From Pseudomonadota bacterium (GTDB lineage Bacteria > Pseudomonadota > Gammaproteobacteria > Burkholderiales > Burkholderiaceae_C), in the NCBI GenBank assembly GCA_020161775.1, contig JAIUOW010000010.1, forward strand, positions 1-64,000: a stretch of DNA of 64,000 bases, written 5' to 3'. A program made the position numbers and the translations under genes. Each line of letters opens with the position of its first letter. The stretch's first letter is position 1. Of the stretch, positions 9,178 to 18,426 are shown piece after piece. The notes under the pieces are model-generated. The model searched no databases. It was not told where the DNA came from and saw only the letters and a program-made list of their open reading frames with translations.

Positions 9178-10290
9178 ATGAGCCCCCCCTCCACATCCGC
9201 CCTGTCTTCCCCCCCTGTTGTCACCTGGACCGATCCGGCGCGCGAGGCCGCGTTCCGGCGATGGCTGGACAGCATCGCGGCGCAGCACCAGCTGCTGCCC
9301 GCCACGGTGCGCCCGGCGTCGGCGGACGCAAGTTTCAGGCGCTACCTGCGCATTGACGCCGGCACAGGCAGCCGCATCATCATGGACGCGCCGCCTGACA
9401 AGGAAGACTGCCGCCCCTTCGTCAAGGTCGCCCAGCTGATGGCCGCGGCCGGCCTGCATGTGCCCCGCGTGCTGGCCTGGGACGAGCCGCAAGGCTTCAT
9501 GCTGCTGGACGACCTGGGCCACCAGACCATGATCGAGGTGGTGGACGCCGCCAACCCCGGCGCCAACCTGCCGCTGTACCAGCGCGCCATCGACGCCCTG
9601 GTGGCCTGGCAGGTGGCATCGAAACCCGGCGTGCTACCGCCCTATGACGACGCGCTGCTGTCGCGCGAACTGGCGCTGTTTCCCGACTGGTACGTTGGAA
9701 AACACCGTGGCGTGGTTTTGCAGGACAAGCAGCGTGAGGTGCTGGACCAGCAGTTTCGCCTGATCGTGGCGCACAACCTGGCGCAGCCGCAGGTGTATGT
9801 GCACCGCGACTTCATGCCACGCAACCTCATGATGCCTGGGGATGTGAATGAGCCGCGCCTTGGCGAAGAACAGGAAACACGCTTGGGCGTGTTGGACTTC
9901 CAGGACGCCGTGTACGGCCCCATCACCTACGACATCGCCAGCCTGATGCGCGATGCTTTCCTGAGCTGGGACGAGGATTTTGTGCTGGACGTGACCATCC
10001 GTTACTGGGAAAAGGCCCGCAAGGCCGGGCTGCCGGTGGGCGACGACTTTGGCGAATTCTTCCGCGGCGTGGAATGGATGGGCCTGCAGCGCCACCTGAA
10101 GGTCGCGGGCATTTTTGCCCGCCTGACGCTGCGCGACGGCAAGCCCAAATACCTGGCGGATGCGCCGCGCTTCATCCAGTACATCCGCGCGACCGCCCAC
10201 CGCTACCGGCCGCTGGGCCCGCTGTTGAAACTGGTGGACGAGATTGAAGGCACGCAGGCCGCCACCGGCTACGCATTCGGCCGGATGTGA
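9178..10290 (+). CDS. amgK: N-acetylmuramate/N-acetylglucosamine kinase AmgK
   Basis: The 370-residue protein belongs to the aminoglycoside-phosphotransferase fold: the catalytic loop is VHRDFMPRNLMM (HxDxxxxN) and the metal-binding motif is LDFQDAVYGP. Its position divergent from lptD matches the AmgK kinases of the peptidoglycan recycling route known from Pseudomonas, which phosphorylate MurNAc at the anomeric carbon for MurU. In that route murU normally follows; here rsmE follows directly, with stop and start overlapping as TGATG at 10288-10292. The exact sugar substrate is therefore inferred from context. Translation probably starts from a leaderless or nearly leaderless mRNA. Confidence 0.82.
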   Translation: MSPPSTSALSSPPVVTWTDPAREAAFRRWLDSIAAQHQLLPATVRPASADASFRRYLRIDAGTGSRIIMDAPPDKEDCRPFVKVAQLMAAAGLHVPRVLAWDEPQGFMLLDDLGHQTMIEVVDAANPGANLPLYQRAIDALVAWQVASKPGVLPPYDDALLSRELALFPDWYVGKHRGVVLQDKQREVLDQQFRLIVAHNLAQPQVYVHRDFMPRNLMMPGDVNEPRLGEEQETRLGVLDFQDAVYGPITYDIASLMRDAFLSWDEDFVLDVTIRYWEKARKAGLPVGDDFGEFFRGVEWMGLQRHLKVAGIFARLTLRDGKPKYLADAPRFIQYIRATAHRYRPLGPLLKLVDEIEGTQAATGYAFGRM

Positions 10291-10997
10291 TGCCGCGCTT
10301 TCACTGCCCTTTGCCGCTGACCACGGGCGACAGCATCGGGCTGCCGCCCAATGCCGCGCGCCATGTGCAGGTGCTGCGGCTGCAGCCGGGTGCAGTGGTG
10401 ACGCTGTTCAACGGCGAAGGCGGCGAATTTGAAGCCACCGTCCAGCAAATGGGCCGCAGCCATGTGCAGGTACAGGTCGGCGCCCACCACCCGATCGAGC
10501 GCGAAGCACCGCGCGCCGTGCACCTGCTGGTGGGCATGCCCGCCAACGAGCGCATGGACTGGCTGGTGGAAAAGGCCACCGAACTGGGCGTGGCCAGCAT
10601 CCAGCCCGTGGTGGCCGAGCGCAGCGTGCTCAAGTTGAAGGGCGAACGCGCCGAGAAAAAGCGCGCCCACTGGCAGGGCATTGCCGTGGCGGCGTGCGAG
10701 CAGTGCGGGCGCAACCGCGTGCCCGCCGTGCACGAGGCAATGGGTCTGGTGGAGTGGCTCGCCCTGGAGCACGCACAGGGCGTGCGCATGGTTCTGTCTT
10801 TACAGCCCGGCGCCCAACCTCTGTCACTGGCGGCCCCCGGCCAGGACCCCGTTACGCTGCTGTCCGGCCCCGAGGGCGGCCTGAGCCCCGCCGAAGAACA
10901 GGCCGCACTGGCGGCAGGCTTCGTGCCTGTGAACCTGGGCCCTCGCGTACTGCGATCGGAAACGGCGCCGCTGGCCGTGCTGGCGCGGCTTGTCTGA
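10290..10997 (+). CDS. rsmE: 16S rRNA (uracil1498-N3)-methyltransferase
   Basis: The 235-residue product is a SPOUT methyltransferase of the RsmE family. It has an N-terminal PUA-like RNA-binding part starting MPRFHCPLPL, VEKATELGV in the middle, and the knotted SAM site with LLSGPEGGLSPAEE and LGPRVLRSETAPLA at the C-terminus. It methylates U1498 of 16S rRNA in the 30S subunit. ATG 10290 overlaps the amgK stop by one base, so the two are translationally coupled; GTG 10287 is a possible alternative. Confidence 0.94.
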   Translation: MPRFHCPLPLTTGDSIGLPPNAARHVQVLRLQPGAVVTLFNGEGGEFEATVQQMGRSHVQVQVGAHHPIEREAPRAVHLLVGMPANERMDWLVEKATELGVASIQPVVAERSVLKLKGERAEKKRAHWQGIAVAACEQCGRNRVPAVHEAMGLVEWLALEHAQGVRMVLSLQPGAQPLSLAAPGQDPVTLLSGPEGGLSPAEEQAALAAGFVPVNLGPRVLRSETAPLAVLARLV

Positions 10998-11035
10998 TCA
11001 GATGTGCAGTCATCGACTTTGACGGGGTGACAGCG

Positions 11036-11064
11036 TTGACCAATTGAAATCTAAAGAATACATT
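11036..11064 (+). promoter_or_regulatory. Sigma-70 promoter for the exported-protein pair
   Basis: TTGACC (11036-11041), a 17-bp A/T-rich spacer and TACATT (11059-11064) fit a housekeeping promoter. The expected start near 11071 leaves a short leader with GGAGG at 11076-11080 before ATG 11085. Confidence 0.7.
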
Positions 11065-11084
11065 TGCCACAAAATGGAGGCAAA

Positions 11085-12329
11085 ATGGTTCGATTTTTCA
11101 AGGCGGCCAAGGCGACAACGCTCATCGCCGGGCTGATGATCTGGGGTGCAGGATCGGCACAAGAGGCCATGGACTGCGTCGTCTGTTACGCATGCGGCCA
11201 AAACCTTGGCGGCTTCCATAGTTACTTTCTGGACGAGCAGAACCCCCGGGGCGCAACGCCCGGCGAAGCTATGGCAAAGCACGTTGCCCGAGCGCAGGTG
11301 GTGTACGTCAACACCCTCTATTGCAGCTACGACGTGGCTCTGGACGGATCCAAGTACCCGCTGTACCTTTACGGCCGACTGGTCGGATATGTTTATGGGG
11401 CCGTTGAAATGTCCTCATACCGGCGCATATCCCTGGCGGGCATCCGGTCTTGCGACCCGGTGAAGCAATACCCTTACGACTTCGAGAGGGCCGAAAGTTC
11501 GCCTTGGGCGTACAACGCCGCCATCTGCCGCGCCAAGCCCGGACCATCCATCGTGCTGAGTGGCCCCACGGAAACCAAGCCACGCGGCACCAGCGGCTGG
11601 CGCGAACTGATGCTGACGGCCACGGTCACACAGGACAACGCACCCGTATCCGGCAAGGCGGTAACTTTCAAGCTGCTCCCCAAGGCCGCGCCCGATGGCC
11701 ACGAGCACGGCGACCTGGCCAGCAAGCCAGCGGGGTCCGTAGCCAACGGCGCGACCAATGGCGCGGGGGAATACAAGGCGCCCTACCTGCCGTCGGAGTT
11801 TGCGGGCGTCTACACCATTGAGGCGTCGTGCGACGGCTGCGACGGGACCGCGAAGCTGGATGTGGCGGTGCGGGTGCCGGATTTGGTGGAAATGACCGCA
11901 GGTACAAGGAAGCCGCCCGCCTACACATTGATTGGTCAAACAGCTACTCATCCGCGGAGCCACTATTTCAGCGCGACTGGTTTGAAAGCTCTGATGAGCC
12001 TTACGGACACCATGAGATCGTTAGATTGGAGCAACCCAGGGATCAACGATGCGAGTCTGGTGTGGGGCGGCCGCTTTGACATCGCCGGCCGCTGGGGCGG
12101 TTCGCATGCCGGGCATCGTGAGGGGGACGAGGTGGATATCTCGTTCTACAGGCCGTCGGGCGTTTCCCAAGACATCCGCAACAAGACGTACGACACGATG
12201 GCCAAGGAGAAGCAATTCACCGCGCCGCAAGTGCTTTGGCATCAAAACGACAACCCTGACATCGGGTCGTCCGCGCACTTCCACATCTACCTGCTGGGCC
12301 AGAAAGCCAGCTTTAAAGCCCGCTACTAG
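11085..12329 (+). CDS. Exported protein with Ig-like domain and LAS-type metallopeptidase-like C-terminus
   Basis: I do not recognise a named gene. The 414-residue product has a signal peptide (about residues 1-25), a cysteine-rich N-terminal part (CVVCYACG near 31-37), and a bacterial Ig-like segment at about 155-265 (GKAVTFKLLP, NGAGEYKAPYLPSEFAGVYTIEA). The C-terminal domain carries His344-xx-Gly-xxx-Asp351 (HREGDEVD) and His398-Phe-His400. Spacing and order match the zinc site of LAS metallopeptidases (M15/M74 murein endopeptidases), so a cell-wall peptidase is a reasonable inference but unproven. GGAGG 5 nt upstream fixes the start. It forms a pair with the next gene. Confidence 0.6.
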   Translation: MVRFFKAAKATTLIAGLMIWGAGSAQEAMDCVVCYACGQNLGGFHSYFLDEQNPRGATPGEAMAKHVARAQVVYVNTLYCSYDVALDGSKYPLYLYGRLVGYVYGAVEMSSYRRISLAGIRSCDPVKQYPYDFERAESSPWAYNAAICRAKPGPSIVLSGPTETKPRGTSGWRELMLTATVTQDNAPVSGKAVTFKLLPKAAPDGHEHGDLASKPAGSVANGATNGAGEYKAPYLPSEFAGVYTIEASCDGCDGTAKLDVAVRVPDLVEMTAGTRKPPAYTLIGQTATHPRSHYFSATGLKALMSLTDTMRSLDWSNPGINDASLVWGGRFDIAGRWGGSHAGHREGDEVDISFYRPSGVSQDIRNKTYDTMAKEKQFTAPQVLWHQNDNPDIGSSAHFHIYLLGQKASFKARY

Positions 12330-12337
12330 GAGTCACC

Positions 12338-13504
12338 ATGAAAGTCACACTCTCACGCGTGCACCGCTTCGTGCTGTTCCTATGGGTCGCACTGGTGACT
12401 GCTAGCGCAACAGCTCAAACTGGGTCCTTTGAAACTGGCAGCCCGCAGGACAGTTACTCGCGCCATCCTGTTACAGGCGACTGGACGTTCCAGTTCTACC
12501 ACCCCGAAGACAAGACGCGCAGCACAGTTTGGCGGTATGTGCCGCGCCACAAAATCAAGCCGTCCGTGCGCAGCATCGTGCGCTTTGACGGAAAGGAGTT
12601 TGATTATCGATATCGCATCCGCAATGCCGCGGAGGCAAACCAGGCTATTGCCTACATCTGGCTAAGAGGGTGGTTCACTGTGCAGGGGCTGCCGGCAGAG
12701 TTGACGGACCATCAAGTCCGGACATTGACCAGCCAGCAACTTTGGGACCTGACAGAAATCCGTGGGCAAGCGGAAAGATCGCTGCGCGATCGCATGCTTT
12801 TCAGCGCGCCCGGTTGGGACCGCCGCTGGAGCATTGATCTCAAAGCGGGCGAGGTCAACTTCGGCTGGCTTCCAGACGCCAAGGATGACAGCAATCATGG
12901 CCTGAAGCCCGGTGCCCAACAGGGCGGCTTTGGCATCTCCCGCCCTGAATTGCCCGGCATCGCCTTCGCCGAGATGCAGGGCTATGTGAAGCATCCACCG
13001 ATCATCGGGGGCGGGCCATCCGTTGGTCCAGTTGCCGACGCCCTGCGCCAGCTTGAGGAAGAAAATACGGTCTGGACCCATGTCCTCGTGCCCGCCATCA
13101 CCCCACCGGTCCCCTGGGACGCCGCTGAATTCGTCACGCGGGTGCAAGCGCACATCCAGAAATGGCCCAAATGGAAAGCCATGCGCCCCGCCGCTCTGAA
13201 CCGGCTCAACCCCAAGCTGGATGCGCTGGTGATAGCCGCACGCAACAAGAACAAGAGGGCCGTTGAGCGCATCACCACCGACATCCTCACGGACATCTTT
13301 GAGACCCAGCCAGGCATGACCATCGAGCGCAGCCTGGACGACGACGATGCGGTCTGGCAAACGCCGCTGCCGATTGAGCGCACCAACGGCCTGGACACGC
13401 TGTTCCCACGCAGCGGCCCGCGCCCGGCCATGGAGCGCATCGCCGTGCGGGCACTGAGCTTCAACCTGTTCTATCTGCTGACGCGGATGAATATCGGGAA
13501 GTAA
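12338..13504 (+). CDS. Exported protein of unknown function, partner of the LAS-like protein
   Basis: The 388-residue product starts with a clear signal peptide (residues 1 to about 27, ending ASATAQ) and should be exported. The rest is a soluble, tryptophan-rich protein with no motif I can assign. It begins 8 bp after the preceding stop, with AGGAG overlapping that stop (12328-12332), so the two are one transcription unit. Base composition of the pair is less GC-biased than the flanking core genes, which hints at accessory origin. It might be a partner or immunity protein of the putative peptidase; that is only a guess from adjacency. Confidence 0.55.
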   Translation: MKVTLSRVHRFVLFLWVALVTASATAQTGSFETGSPQDSYSRHPVTGDWTFQFYHPEDKTRSTVWRYVPRHKIKPSVRSIVRFDGKEFDYRYRIRNAAEANQAIAYIWLRGWFTVQGLPAELTDHQVRTLTSQQLWDLTEIRGQAERSLRDRMLFSAPGWDRRWSIDLKAGEVNFGWLPDAKDDSNHGLKPGAQQGGFGISRPELPGIAFAEMQGYVKHPPIIGGGPSVGPVADALRQLEEENTVWTHVLVPAITPPVPWDAAEFVTRVQAHIQKWPKWKAMRPAALNRLNPKLDALVIAARNKNKRAVERITTDILTDIFETQPGMTIERSLDDDDAVWQTPLPIERTNGLDTLFPRSGPRPAMERIAVRALSFNLFYLLTRMNIGK

Positions 13505-13534
13505 GCGCGCAGCGAGCCCACTTACACTGGGCCG

Positions 13535-14713
13535 ATGAACAGAAACCTCGGCCTGCTGGCCCTGTGCCAGGGCCTTTTCCTCACCAACAACGTCACCTTC
13601 ATCGCCATCAATGGCCTGGTCGGGCTGGCGCTGGCGCCGCTGGGCTGGATGGCCACGCTGCCGGTCATGGGTTACGTGGTGGGCGGCGCGCTGTCCACCG
13701 GCGTGGTGGCGCGCACGCAGTCGCGCTTTGGGCGCAAGGCCTCGTTCCAGCTGGGGCTGGTGGTGGCCTTCCTGTCGGCACTGCTGTGCGCCTACGCCGC
13801 CTTCAGCAAGAACTTCTGGCTGCTGTGTGCGGCCACCGTGGTCGCGGGCTACTACAACGCCAACGCGGGGCTGTACCGTTTTGCCGCGGCCGAGGTGGCG
13901 GGCGCCACCGCCCAGGAAAAAGCCGTGTCGCTGGTGATGGCCGGCGGCCTGCTGGGCGCCGTCGCCGGCCCCAACCTCGCGGCATACACCCGCAACCTGT
14001 TTGAGGTGCCGTTCGCAGGGGCCTACATCGCACTGGCTGGCGTGGCGTTGCTGGGCATGCTGGCGCTGTCGTTCATCACATTTCCGCCCGTGCCCCCCAA
14101 AAAGGCCGGGCGGCAGGGCCGGCCACTTCGCGAGATCATGCGCCAGCCGGTGTTCATCGTCGCGGCGGCCACGGGCGCTTTAAGCTTTGGCATCATGAAC
14201 CTGCTGATGGCCGCCACGCCGATTGCCATGCAGATGTGCGGCCTGCCTTTCTCTGACGCGGCGCTGGTGCTGGAATGGCACGTGATCGGCATGTTTGCGC
14301 CTGGGTTTTTTACGGGCCACCTGATCAAGCGCTTTGGCGCACTGCCCATCATGGGCGTGGGCATCGCGCTGTACCTGGGCTGCATTGCCGTGGCGCTGTC
14401 GGGCGTGAACCTGCACCAGTTCCTGATCGCGCTGTTCCTGCTGGGCATGGGCTGGAATTTCGTGTTCACGGGCAGCACCACGCTGTCCCTTTCTGCCTAC
14501 ACGGCCGAGGAAAAGGACCGCGCCCAGGGCGCGCTGAACTTCTTTGTGTTTGCCACGCTGGCGCTCAGCTCGTTTGCATCCGGCGTGCTGGTCACCACCC
14601 GCGGGTGGACGCTGCTCAACTGGGGCTCCCTGCCGGTGGTGCTGCTGACGGCCGGCGCCTTGCTGTGGCTTGCGGTTGTCACGAAGCGCGCCCAGAATCA
14701 GCGCACAACCTGA
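13535..14713 (+). CDS. Major facilitator superfamily transporter
   Basis: The 392-residue protein is almost entirely hydrophobic, with about 12 predicted membrane helices and the basic loop RTQSRFGRKASF between helices 2 and 3 typical of MFS proteins. It is an inner-membrane secondary transporter; the substrate cannot be told. TACACT lies 6 nt before the ATG (13523-13528) with no Shine-Dalgarno, so the mRNA may be leaderless. It is followed after 12 bp by the YidB-like gene. Confidence 0.85.
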   Translation: MNRNLGLLALCQGLFLTNNVTFIAINGLVGLALAPLGWMATLPVMGYVVGGALSTGVVARTQSRFGRKASFQLGLVVAFLSALLCAYAAFSKNFWLLCAATVVAGYYNANAGLYRFAAAEVAGATAQEKAVSLVMAGGLLGAVAGPNLAAYTRNLFEVPFAGAYIALAGVALLGMLALSFITFPPVPPKKAGRQGRPLREIMRQPVFIVAAATGALSFGIMNLLMAATPIAMQMCGLPFSDAALVLEWHVIGMFAPGFFTGHLIKRFGALPIMGVGIALYLGCIAVALSGVNLHQFLIALFLLGMGWNFVFTGSTTLSLSAYTAEEKDRAQGALNFFVFATLALSSFASGVLVTTRGWTLLNWGSLPVVLLTAGALLWLAVVTKRAQNQRTT

Positions 14714-14725
14714 AAGGACCACGAC

Positions 14726-15139
14726 ATGGGCTTGCTCGATTCAGTGATGGGGGCCGTGATGGGCCAGGTGCAGCAGCAAGGTGGCGTGGCCGCCGTGCTG
14801 GGCGAACTGCTGGCCAATGACGGCCAGGGCGGCGGCCTGCGTGGCCTGGTGGAAAAATTCAACGAGGCCGGCCTGGGCGAGGTGGTGGGCTCGTGGATCG
14901 GCAAGGGCGACAACCTGCCCGTCAGTGCCGATCAGCTCAAGGAAGTGCTGGGCAGCGATCTGCTGGGCAAGCTGGCCGGCCAGCTGGGCATGGACCCGGC
15001 CCAGGCCTCAGGCCAGCTGGCCGACATGCTGCCGGGGCTGGTGGACCAGCTCACGCCCCAGGGCGTGGCCCCCGAGAACGGCCTGGGCAATGCGGGTGAC
15101 CTGCTGGGCATGCTGGGCGGGTTGCTGCAGCAGAAGTAA
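14726..15139 (+). CDS. YidB-like DUF937 family protein
   Basis: The 137-residue, glycine- and leucine-rich protein has the features of the YidB/DUF937 group: start MGLLDSVMGAVMG, a central GLGEVVGSWIGKGDN segment and a VSADQLKEVLGS segment, with a C-terminal run of GLLGMLGGLLQQK type. No biochemical function is established that I can rely on. GAAAGGA precedes the start at a normal distance. It may be cotranscribed with the upstream MFS gene. Confidence 0.75.
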   Translation: MGLLDSVMGAVMGQVQQQGGVAAVLGELLANDGQGGGLRGLVEKFNEAGLGEVVGSWIGKGDNLPVSADQLKEVLGSDLLGKLAGQLGMDPAQASGQLADMLPGLVDQLTPQGVAPENGLGNAGDLLGMLGGLLQQK

Positions 15140-15144
15140 GGGGC

Positions 15145-15990
15145 TCAGCGCGCAAACCGCGCGTCCAGCCATTGCTGGAGCACCGCAAACACCGGCTCAC
15201 GGTCCAGCTCGTTGAACAGCTCGTGATAGTGCTCTTCAAAGCAATGCGACGTGACCACCGCCTTGGGCGCCGCCGCCGCAAAAGCACGTGAACCCGCCGG
15301 GTTGACCAGCCGGTCCGCGCCGGCGTACATCAGCAGCGTGGGCACCGTCCATTGGGCGGCGCGGGCCACCACCGCCGGGCCGCCGTCGGCAATGAACTTC
15401 GCCAGGCGGCCGCAGATGCGGTCGTGCACCAGCGGGTCGGCGCGGTAGGCCGCCACGGTGGCCGGGTCGTGCGAGATGTAGCTGGCATCCAGCCCGTTGC
15501 CCACGCGCAGGTTGGGCGCGATGTTCGGCACGATCGCGAGCAGGAATTTCTGCACCGCGCTCAGCCCCGGGTCCAGCGCGGGCGATGACAGCACCAGCGC
15601 GTCCACCGGTCGGCGCCTGAGCGCCACGAAGCGCGCCGCCACCAGCCCGCCCATGCTGTGGCCCAGCAGGATCAACGGCGCGCCCTCGGGCAGGCGCAGG
15701 CGCGTGGCGTCCACCACATCGGCCAGGTCCACCAGCAGCCGGTCGTCGTTCGGCAGGCCGCCGCGCGGTCCGCCCGATTCGCCATGGCCGTACTGGTCAT
15801 AGCCGCGCACCGCAAAGCCCCAGCTGTTCAGGCGCTGGGCGACGTGGTCGTAGCGGCCCGCGTGCTCGCCCAGGCCGTGCACCAGCACCACGGCCCCGCG
15901 CGGGCGCGCATCGTCAGGCAGCGGCCATTCCTGCAGCGCGATGTTGTCGCCATCGCTGGCGGTGAAGGTGGACAGAATGGAGTCCGTCAT
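15145..15990 (-). CDS. Alpha/beta hydrolase, monoacylglycerol lipase-like
   Basis: The 281-residue protein has the alpha/beta-hydrolase core. The oxyanion strand is VLVHGLGEHAGRYDHVA, the nucleophile elbow is GHSMGG, the acid is in YAGADRLVNP and the catalytic histidine in EEHYHELFNE. This arrangement, including HGLGEH near the N-terminus, is that of monoglyceride lipases/lysophospholipases, which hydrolyse acyl-glycerol esters. No signal peptide is seen, so it should be cytoplasmic. It ends 5 bp from the convergent DUF937 gene. Confidence 0.82.
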   Translation of the reverse strand: MTDSILSTFTASDGDNIALQEWPLPDDARPRGAVVLVHGLGEHAGRYDHVAQRLNSWGFAVRGYDQYGHGESGGPRGGLPNDDRLLVDLADVVDATRLRLPEGAPLILLGHSMGGLVAARFVALRRRPVDALVLSSPALDPGLSAVQKFLLAIVPNIAPNLRVGNGLDASYISHDPATVAAYRADPLVHDRICGRLAKFIADGGPAVVARAAQWTVPTLLMYAGADRLVNPAGSRAFAAAAPKAVVTSHCFEEHYHELFNELDREPVFAVLQQWLDARFAR

Positions 15991-16001
15991 GTCCAGGCAG
16001 C

Positions 16002-17477
16002 TCAGGCGGGCAGCGAAGCCATCACCTGCGCCACGGCGGCCGTGAGCTTCTTGGCATACGGCACATGCAGAAACTCATTGGGTCCGTGCGCATTGCTCTT
16101 GGGGCCCAGCACGCCGCAGACCATCATCTGCGCCTTGGGAAAGCCTTCGCTCAGCATGTTCATGAGCGGGATGGTTCCGCCCTGGCCGATGTAGCCCACG
16201 CCCGATCCAAAGTGCGCCTGGCTGGCCGCGTTCAGCGCCTGCTCGAACCAGGGCGCGGTGCCCGGCGCGTTCCAGCCGGTGGCGCCGCCGTTGCTTTCGA
16301 ACGTGACCCGGGCCTGATAGGGCGCGTTGTCTTCGAGCAGGGCCTTCATCTCGGCCACCGCGCTGGCCGCGTCCACCAGCGGCGGCAGGCGCAGGCTGAG
16401 CTTGAAGGCGGTGTAGGGGCGCAGCACATTGCCTGCGTCCTTCAAAGCCGGGAAGCCTTCCGCGCCCGTCACGCTCAGCGTGGGCGTCCAGGTGCGGTTC
16501 AGCAGCGCCTGCACCGGGTCGGTGGTGGTGGGCAAGGCGAACTGGGTGCTACCGCCGCAGTCATAGTGCGCCCAGGGAAAGCGCTTGTAAACCTCGTCGC
16601 CCAGGATGGCGGCCGTGGCCTGGGCCTGCGCCAGCCGCTCGGCGGGCACTTCGCAATGGAAGCTGGCGGGCAGCAGGCGGCCGGTGGCGCTGTCTTCCAG
16701 GCGGTCCAGCACCTGGCGCATGATGCGAAAGCTGCTGGGCACCAGGCCGGATGCGTCGCCGGAATGCACGCCCTCGGTCAGCACCTCCACCTTCAACGTA
16801 CCGCTGGCCATGCCACGCAGGCTGGTGGTCAGCCACAGCTGGTCGTAGTTGCCCGCGCCGCTGTCCAGGCAGATCACCAGGGCCACGTCGCCCAGGCGCG
16901 GGCGCAGCGCGTCGATGTAGGGCAACAGGTCGTAGCTGCCGGATTCCTCGCAGGTTTCGATCAGGCCCACGATGCGCGGGTGCGCAACCTTCTGCGCCTT
17001 CAGGGCCTGCACCGCGGCAATGCTGGCGTACACCGCATAGCCGTCGTCGGCGCCGCCGCGGCCAAAGAGCTTGCCGTCTTCGTACTTGGGCGTCCAGGGA
17101 CCGAGGTCATTGCGCCAGCCGGTGAACTCCGGCTGCTTGTCCATGTGGCCGTACATCAACACGGTCTGGCTGGATTCGGCCCGAGTTGCAGGGATGTCGA
17201 AGAACAGCACTGGCGTGCGGCCCGGCAGGCGCACGATCTCAAGCGTCAGGCCCTCGACCTTCTGCGCCTCGACCCACTGCGCGGCGTTGCGCAGCACGGT
17301 CTCGATGTAGCCATTGGCGGCCCAGTCCTTGTCAAAGCCGGGGGACTTGGCCGGGATCTGGATGTAGTCGGTCAGTTGCTTGACGATGTCGCTGTCCCAC
17401 TGGCTTGTGGCATGGGACAGGGCGGCGGCAGCGTCGAGCGTGCCGCCGGGCATTTCTCGGTGAAGGGGTGCGTTCAT
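16002..17477 (-). CDS. M20-family metallopeptidase (CNDP-like dipeptidase)
   Basis: The 491-residue protein carries the di-zinc site of M20 peptidases: YGHMDKQPE, GRGGADDGYA, the glutamate pair in ETCEESGSYD, and the dimerisation-domain segment EVLTEGVHSGDASG. It should hydrolyse dipeptides or related amides in the cytoplasm. ATG 17477 with AGGAA upstream on the minus strand gives the usual N-terminus; the open frame extends 38 codons further but lacks protein character. It is divergent from the DUF72 gene and follows the lipase gene with a small gap. Confidence 0.88.
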   Translation of the reverse strand: MNAPLHREMPGGTLDAAAALSHATSQWDSDIVKQLTDYIQIPAKSPGFDKDWAANGYIETVLRNAAQWVEAQKVEGLTLEIVRLPGRTPVLFFDIPATRAESSQTVLMYGHMDKQPEFTGWRNDLGPWTPKYEDGKLFGRGGADDGYAVYASIAAVQALKAQKVAHPRIVGLIETCEESGSYDLLPYIDALRPRLGDVALVICLDSGAGNYDQLWLTTSLRGMASGTLKVEVLTEGVHSGDASGLVPSSFRIMRQVLDRLEDSATGRLLPASFHCEVPAERLAQAQATAAILGDEVYKRFPWAHYDCGGSTQFALPTTTDPVQALLNRTWTPTLSVTGAEGFPALKDAGNVLRPYTAFKLSLRLPPLVDAASAVAEMKALLEDNAPYQARVTFESNGGATGWNAPGTAPWFEQALNAASQAHFGSGVGYIGQGGTIPLMNMLSEGFPKAQMMVCGVLGPKSNAHGPNEFLHVPYAKKLTAAVAQVMASLPA

Positions 17478-17581
17478 GGGGGTTCCTGAATGTGTCAGCA
17501 GGGCAGCCCGACACTCTACGCCGCTGCGGCCTCCCGCGCTAGAGTGCGTCATTACCCGAGGAATCACGCAGGAGACAGCCC

Positions 17582-18382
17582 ATGGCAGCACAAACCCGCA
17601 TCCGCTGCGGCATTGGCGGCTGGACGTACGAGCCCTGGCGCAACAACTTCTATCCGCAAGGCCTGGCGCACAGCAAGGAGCTGGGCTACGCGAGCCGCCA
17701 GCTCACGGCCATTGAAGTCAATGGAACGTACTACAGCACCTTCAAGCCGGCCACCTTCGCCAAGTGGCGCGACGAGACGCCGGACGGCTTTGTCTTCAGC
17801 CTCAAGGCCAACCGCTTTGCCACGAACCGCAAGGTACTGGCCGAGGCCGGGCCATCCATCGAGCGCTTCATTGACAGCGGCGTTGCCGAACTGGGCGACA
17901 AGCTCGGGCCCATCGTCTGGCAGTTCATGCCGGCCAAGGCGTTTGACGCAGGCGACTTCGAGGCCTTCCTGAACCTGCTGCCCGCCGAGGCAGGCGGTAT
18001 GCCGCTGCGCCATGCACTGGATGTGCGGCACGCGAGCTTCATGACGCCGCAGTACCTGGCGCTGGCACGAAAGTACCAATGCGCCACGGTGTTTACCGAC
18101 AGTGACGATTACCCCAGCTTTGCCGACGTGACGGGGCCGCTCGTCTATGCGCGGCTGATGCGCACCGAATCGAGATACAAGACCGGCTACCCGCCCGGGG
18201 CCATGGCCCGCTGGGCCCAGGCCGCGGCCACCTGGGCGCAGGGCGGCGAGCCCGATGACGTGCCGCGTGTGCAGCCGCCCGGCAAGAAGGCCACGCCCCG
18301 CGATGTGTTCATGTTCTTCATCAGCGGCGCCAAGGAGCGCGCGCCCGCGGCGGCAATGGCCCTGATCGCGCAAATGGGATAG
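17582..18382 (+). CDS. DUF72 (YecE-like) family protein
   Basis: The 266-residue protein matches DUF72, a TIM-barrel family of unknown function. Recognisable pieces are CGIGGWTYEPWR at the N-terminus, the FVFSLKANR strand, GPIVWQFMP, LDVRHASF and VYARLMRTE. The start at 17582 follows AGGAG (17570-17574) at a proper distance. It is transcribed away from the M20 peptidase gene. No enzymatic role can be assigned from sequence. Confidence 0.85.
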   Translation: MAAQTRIRCGIGGWTYEPWRNNFYPQGLAHSKELGYASRQLTAIEVNGTYYSTFKPATFAKWRDETPDGFVFSLKANRFATNRKVLAEAGPSIERFIDSGVAELGDKLGPIVWQFMPAKAFDAGDFEAFLNLLPAEAGGMPLRHALDVRHASFMTPQYLALARKYQCATVFTDSDDYPSFADVTGPLVYARLMRTESRYKTGYPPGAMARWAQAAATWAQGGEPDDVPRVQPPGKKATPRDVFMFFISGAKERAPAAAMALIAQMG

Positions 18383-18426
18383 GCGCCTGTTCAAATTGCG
18401 GCACACCCTTTTGCTGAAAGACCCGC

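Noticed and set aside
16065..17489. 474-codon frame antisense to the M20 peptidase gene
   Set aside because: Explained by GC3 bias of the real gene, which has all its catalytic motifs.
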